In this document: piece by piece, positions 5,893 through 8,205 of the stretch
Layout: every line of letters starts with the position of its first letter
How positions within the stretch are numbered: the stretch's first letter is position 1
NCBI GenBank assembly: GCA_029780415.1
Contig: JAKOYN010000020.1
Location: 1-8,205 of the forward strand
Direction: 5' to 3'
DNA: 8,205 nt
Origin: RXIX01 sp003989075
GTDB lineage: Bacteria > Pseudomonadota > Gammaproteobacteria > Competibacterales > Competibacteraceae
Position numbers and translations under genes: made by a program
The notes under the pieces: generated by a model
Databases searched by the model: none
Told to the model about the DNA's origin: nothing
The model's input: the letters and a program-made list of their open reading frames with translations, nothing else

Positions 5893-6627
5893 CTATGCCA
5901 GATCGCCGAGCAGCTCGCGGATGATCACCCCCGCCAGCAGGATGCCAAACAGCGCTGGCTGATAGGAAATGGTGCCATTCACCGCCCGTGGCCGGCCGGG
6001 CGTGACGCCATCAAGCGGTTGATGTGGCAGCGGCGGCCGGCGTGGTTCATCGCTGTAGACCACCGGATAGTTCAGCGGTGCATTCAGTTCACGCAGGCGG
6101 CGGCGCAGTTCGCGGGCCAGCGGGCATATCTGGGTCTGATTCAGGCGCGCGACCCGCACCCGGCTCACATCCAGGCAATTGCCCGCGCCCAGAGCGGAAA
6201 TCACCGCAATGCCGTGGCGATGACAGGCTGCCACCAGCGCCGCCTTGCAGGCGATGCTGTCGATGCAGTCGGCGACATAGTCATAGGCGGCAGCGCTCAC
6301 CCGTGCATCGGCGGCGTCGGGTTGCAGGAATTCATCGATCAGGGTCAGGTCCAGCGTCGGATCGATATCATGCAGCCGCGCGGCCATCACCGCCACCTTG
6401 GGCCGGCCCAGCGTCGAATGCAGCGCCAGCAACTGGCGATTGAGATTGGACGGGGCGACTACATCATGATCGAGCAGGGTCAAATGGCCAATGCCCGCGC
6501 GACCGAGCGCCTCGGCGACATAAGCGCCGACACCCCCCAGCCCGGCCACCAGCACCCGTGCCGCGCGCAGGCGCGCCAGCCCCGCCGCGCCGATCAGGAT
6601 TTCCGTGCGGGACTGGGCTTCAGTCAT
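5893..6627 (-). CDS. tcdA: tRNA threonylcarbamoyladenosine dehydratase (TcdA/CsdL, E1-like)
   Basis: TcdA uses ATP to dehydrate t6A at position 37 of ANN-reading tRNAs into the cyclic form ct6A, sharpening decoding. It works with the CsdA/CsdE sulfur-relay proteins in E. coli. The 244-residue product has the ThiF/E1 fold: the nucleotide loop GLGGVGAYVAEALGRAG (29-45), LLDHDVVAPSNLNRQ (51-65) with the family's NxNRQ, K77, and ADCIDSIACKAALVAAC (119-135) with D123. The later blocks ALGAGNCLD (145-153) and PLARELRRRLRE (169-180) followed by a YSDEPRRPP loop (191-199) are specific to TcdA as opposed to MoeB or ThiF. It is about 20 residues shorter than the E. coli protein as I recall it, mainly at the C-terminus. 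The ATG at 6627 is preferred over the TTG at 6630 because GGAG lies seven bases upstream of it. The upstream tatD appears to have been its overlapping partner before an insertion. Confidence 0.93.
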   Translation of the reverse strand: MTEAQSRTEILIGAAGLARLRAARVLVAGLGGVGAYVAEALGRAGIGHLTLLDHDVVAPSNLNRQLLALHSTLGRPKVAVMAARLHDIDPTLDLTLIDEFLQPDAADARVSAAAYDYVADCIDSIACKAALVAACHRHGIAVISALGAGNCLDVSRVRVARLNQTQICPLARELRRRLRELNAPLNYPVVYSDEPRRPPLPHQPLDGVTPGRPRAVNGTISYQPALFGILLAGVIIRELLGDLA

Positions 6628-6628
6628 C
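6613..6628. repeat. 16-bp direct repeat, left copy (tcdA start)
   Basis: CTGGGCTTCAGTCATC is identical to 6773-6788, 160 bp away. On the minus strand this copy contains the tcdA ATG and its first four further codons. The match ends sharply on both sides. An exact 16-base match at this distance is very unlikely by chance, and the copies lie at the two facing gene ends, so it looks like a duplication made when the DNA between them was inserted. Confidence 0.85.
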
Positions 6629-6634
6629 AAAGGA

Positions 6635-6638
6635 CTCC
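6635..6638 (-). promoter_or_regulatory. tcdA: Ribosome binding site that sets the tcdA start
   Basis: GGAG on the minus strand ends seven bases before the ATG at 6627, the normal spacing. It selects this ATG over the adjacent TTG at 6630. It lies outside the duplicated 16 bp, inside the inserted segment, so the present site was probably acquired with the insertion. Confidence 0.6.
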
Positions 6639-6691
6639 ATGGAAGGACGACGCCCCCCTAGTGCTTCAACCCGATTAAATTGACGGATGGA

Positions 6692-6769
6692 GTAGAGTGG
6701 ATAAGCGAAGCGCATCCACCTTCTCGGGAATGGTGGGTGGATGCAGCGCAAGCGCCTTATCCACCCTAC
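6692..6769. repeat. Long imperfect palindrome of the GTAGGGTGGATAAG type
   Basis: The outer arms GTAGAGTGGATAAG (6692-6705) and CTTATCCACCCTAC (6756-6769) pair with one mismatch. The inner arms GCATCCACC (6712-6720) and GGTGGATGC (6736-6744) pair perfectly around an 11- to 15-nt loop. Each half is also a palindrome by itself: GTGGAT...ATCCAC at 6697-6719 and again at 6737-6764. The unit can therefore fold as one long hairpin or as two side-by-side hairpins. I recall very similar GTAGGGTGGATAAGCG units scattered between genes in many gamma- and betaproteobacteria, but I cannot count copies from one window. No T-tract follows on either strand, so it is not a standard terminator. It would be transcribed within a tatD-tcdA message. 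Confidence 0.85.
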
Positions 6770-6772
6770 CCG

Positions 6773-6788
6773 CTGGGCTTCAGTCATC
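6773..6788. repeat. 16-bp direct repeat, right copy (tatD stop)
   Basis: This second copy of CTGGGCTTCAGTCATC contains, on the minus strand, the last codons of tatD (GAT GAC) and its TGA stop, then seven bases beyond the stop. The base just after the matching block differs from the left copy on both sides. It is probably the original junction sequence, since it is continuous with the tatD reading frame. Confidence 0.85.
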
Positions 6789-7574
6789 GTAATCACCCAG
6801 CCCAAACAGGCGGCGGGCATTGGTTGTGGTGGCAGCGGCAATCTCAGCCGGATCAGCCGCGCGCAGCCGGGCGACGCAGGCCAGCACCTCGGCGATCCGC
6901 GCCGGTTCGTTGCGCTCGCCGCGATGATCGACCAGCGGCTGATCGGGGGCGTCAGTTTCCAGCAACAGACCCTCCAGCGGCAGCGTCTGGATCAAGGCGC
7001 GCAGCCGCCGGGCACGCTCATAGGTCACCGGCCCGCCAAAGCTGAGCAGAATGCCCAGATCGAGCAGCCGGCGCGCCTGATCCTCACTGCCGGAAAAGCT
7101 GTGCACCACGCCACGCACGCCCGGGAAACGCCGTATCTGTTTGATCACCGCATCGACGGCATGGCGGGCATGGATCACCACCGGCAGATCATGGTGGCGG
7201 GCCAGGCGCAACTGCTCGCTGAAATAATTCAGTTGCAGCTCGGGATCGAGATCGGGCAGGTAATAATCCAGCCCGCATTCACCAATCGCCACCGGCCGCT
7301 CCCGCACCAGCCACTCGGCCAGGTGCGCCAGATGTTCCGGGCGATGCTCGGCCAGATAGGCCGGATGCAGGCCATAGCAGGCATGCAATCCCGGATAGCG
7401 GGCCACGACGGCGCGCAGGCCAGGCCAGAGGCGGGCACTGACCGCAGCCAGCACCTGGGTGGTCACACCAGCGGCGCGCGCCCGCTGATAGGCCGCGTCG
7501 CGATCGTCGTCGAAACCGGCGTCGTCGAAGTGGTTGTGGCTGTCAACCAGAACCAGATCCACAGGCTCAGCCAT
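6780..7574 (-). CDS. TatD-family metal-dependent hydrolase (YjjV-like)
   Basis: TatD enzymes are cytoplasmic TIM-barrel metal hydrolases. Characterised members are 3'-5' DNA/RNA exonucleases or deoxyribonucleases, and some act on D-aminoacyl-tRNA. The 264-residue product has every metal ligand: H13 and H15 in DSHNHFDD, E99 in IGECGLDYY, H135 in VIHAR, H158 in VVHSFSGS, and D208 in LLLETDAPD. The GGPVTYERA (180-188) and ETDAPDQPL (206-214) segments resemble E. coli YjjV more than TatD itself. The ATG at 7574 follows the stop of the AraC-family gene with no base between (TGAATG), so the two are almost certainly cotranscribed and probably coupled. The last residues (GDYDD) extend past the family's usual LFGL end and are encoded at the repeat junction. 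The exact substrate cannot be read from sequence. Confidence 0.93.
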   Translation of the reverse strand: MAEPVDLVLVDSHNHFDDAGFDDDRDAAYQRARAAGVTTQVLAAVSARLWPGLRAVVARYPGLHACYGLHPAYLAEHRPEHLAHLAEWLVRERPVAIGECGLDYYLPDLDPELQLNYFSEQLRLARHHDLPVVIHARHAVDAVIKQIRRFPGVRGVVHSFSGSEDQARRLLDLGILLSFGGPVTYERARRLRALIQTLPLEGLLLETDAPDQPLVDHRGERNEPARIAEVLACVARLRAADPAEIAAATTTNARRLFGLGDYDD

Positions 7575-8205
7575 TCAGGCGACCACGATCTGCACGTTGG
7601 CGGCACGGCCAAACACCGAGGATGGGGTGATGCCGAACATGTTGCGAAAGGCGCGGCTGAAGTGCGAGGAATCGGCGAAGCCAGCACCCAGCGCAGCATC
7701 GGTCAGGGTCTGGCCCTTGGCAACCAGCGCCGCTACCACCCGCATCCGGTGCCACTGACGGAAACGGCGGATCGGCACGCCGACTTCTTCCTTGAACAGG
7801 TGCACCAGCCGCGTCGGCGACAGGTTGACGTTTTCGGCCAGCTCGTTCATCGAATAGCTGTGGGTGAGATCTTCCTTCATCAACTGGATCACCCGCTGAA
7901 TGCGCCCATCCAGCGGCTGCTGGCGCCGTTCCGGCCCGGGCGGCGGGATCAACTGGTCAAGCAGCTCATGAATGGCGCGGGCGTCGGGCTGGCGCGCCCA
8001 GACCTCGGCCAGTGCGGCCAACACCTCGTGCTCGTGCTCCAGCCCGTACAGGCATTGCCAGTCGCCCTCGCCCATGGCGTTGTGGATCGCCGGGTAGTCC
8101 TCACCTTCGGGCTCGACAAACAGGATGGCCATCAGCGCACCGCCAACCTGAATCTCATGCAGGCAGCCGGGCGGAATCAATGTGCTACGGCATTCCCGCC
8201 AGCCA
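7575..8205 (-). CDS. AraC-family transcriptional regulator, 5' end outside window
   Basis: A DNA-binding regulator with an N-terminal ligand-binding cupin, truncated here, and a C-terminal pair of helix-turn-helix motifs. The frame stays open to the window edge, reading WRECRSTLIPPGCLHEI, where LIPPG.xHEI is the typical end of an AraC cupin core. The annotated start should therefore lie beyond 8205 and not at the TTG at 8180. At least 209 codons are present. The first helix-turn-helix is in SMNELAENVNLSPTRLVHLF and the second in TLTDAALGAGFADSSHFSRA, followed by FRNMFGITPS, the conserved family signature. A proline-rich linker (IPPPGPERRQQP) separates it from the cupin part. It abuts tatD directly. 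Its ligand and targets are unknown. Control of its own operon is possible but its upstream region is not in the window. Confidence 0.9.
   Translation of the reverse strand, partial: GWRECRSTLIPPGCLHEIQVGGALMAILFVEPEGEDYPAIHNAMGEGDWQCLYGLEHEHEVLAALAEVWARQPDARAIHELLDQLIPPPGPERRQQPLDGRIQRVIQLMKEDLTHSYSMNELAENVNLSPTRLVHLFKEEVGVPIRRFRQWHRMRVVAALVAKGQTLTDAALGAGFADSSHFSRAFRNMFGITPSSVFGRAANVQIVVA

Larger units (their letters stand above)
6629..6772. mobile_element. 144-bp MITE-like insertion between tatD and tcdA
   Basis: This is the DNA enclosed by the two 16-bp repeats. It codes for nothing. Its right half (6692-6769) is a long imperfect palindrome of a widespread genomic repeat type. Its left part (6629-6691) is non-palindromic and holds a GGAG ribosome binding site and an AT-rich patch with a possible minus-strand -10, TTTAAT (6679-6674). 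There is no transposase gene, so any movement would need enzymes from elsewhere. The alternative is that the palindrome was already present and the 16 bp was duplicated by replication slippage or template switching. The true element boundaries cannot be set without an uninterrupted relative. Confidence 0.45.

Noticed and set aside
4817..6678. Plus-strand frames opposite the flavoprotein and tcdA genes (4817-5506, 5890-6678)
   Set aside because: They are shadows; the minus-strand proteins match whole families end to end.
6697..6766. DnaA-box-like TTATCCAC sequences in both arms of the palindrome, suggesting a replication origin
   Set aside because: They differ from the TTATCCACA consensus at the last base, occur as the two arms of a repeat element, and are not accompanied by dnaA, dnaN, gyrB or an AT-rich unwinding region.
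6692..6769. Intrinsic transcription terminator between tatD and tcdA
   Set aside because: The stem is long but no T-tract follows on either strand, and the arms match a dispersed repeat family.
8178..8180. TTG at 8180 as the start of the AraC-family gene
   Set aside because: The frame is open upstream to the window edge and encodes a continuation of the cupin core, so the gene is truncated by the window.
1..8205. Defence island, phage, toxin-antitoxin or biosynthetic cluster
   Set aside because: All eight genes belong to housekeeping or signalling families, codon use looks even across them, and no integrase, transposase gene, tRNA or array is present.

Overview
The window is about 64% GC (estimated by eye), densely coded and carries ordinary chromosomal genes. 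The gene set (class I fructose-1,6-bisphosphatase, a FimX-like c-di-GMP protein, AmpD, TcdA, a YjjV-type TatD hydrolase and a phasin) suggests a gammaproteobacterium that stores polyhydroxyalkanoate (PHA) granules. That placement is inferred from family content only; no rRNA or other phylogenetic marker is present. I see no tRNA, rRNA, CRISPR array, phage gene or transposase gene.

Layout. (1) 1-245, minus: the N-terminal part of a phasin, cut by the window edge. (2) 246-442: a divergent control region with a 17-bp perfect palindrome and a candidate promoter on each side. (3) 443-1462, plus: fbp. (4) 1463-1697: a gap of about 235 bp with a plausible sigma-70 promoter. (5) 1698-4178, plus: an 826-residue receiver-receiver-GGDEF-EAL protein whose signalling sites are nearly all degenerate (GDAVF, EVL). 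It looks like a c-di-GMP receptor of the FimX type, not an enzyme. (6) 4175-4741, plus: ampD, overlapping the previous gene by four bases. (7) Four minus-strand genes converge on ampD with a 3-bp gap. Read in transcription order they are an AraC-family regulator (8205-7575, 5' end outside the window), a TatD-family hydrolase (7574-6780, starting directly after the regulator's stop), tcdA (6627-5893) and a nitronate monooxygenase-like flavoprotein (5812-4745).

The most informative non-coding feature lies between tatD and tcdA. A 16-bp sequence occurs twice, once over the tatD stop and once over the tcdA start. The two copies bracket 144 bp that hold a long imperfect palindrome of the widespread GTAGGGTGGATAAG...CTTATCCACCCTAC type. 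Removing one copy plus the insert rebuilds a compact 8-nt tatD/tcdA overlap with its own Shine-Dalgarno sequence. This reads as a small non-autonomous element (MITE-like) that split a translationally coupled pair and supplied a new ribosome binding site for tcdA.

Functionally these are mostly housekeeping modules: carbon storage and gluconeogenesis (phasin, fbp), c-di-GMP signalling coupled to peptidoglycan recycling (FimX-like protein, AmpD), and tRNA or nucleic-acid maintenance under or beside an AraC regulator (tatD, tcdA). I did not find a convincing new multigene system. The points worth following are the split degeneracy of the two receivers, the insertion at tatD/tcdA, and the missing histidine in the flavoprotein.
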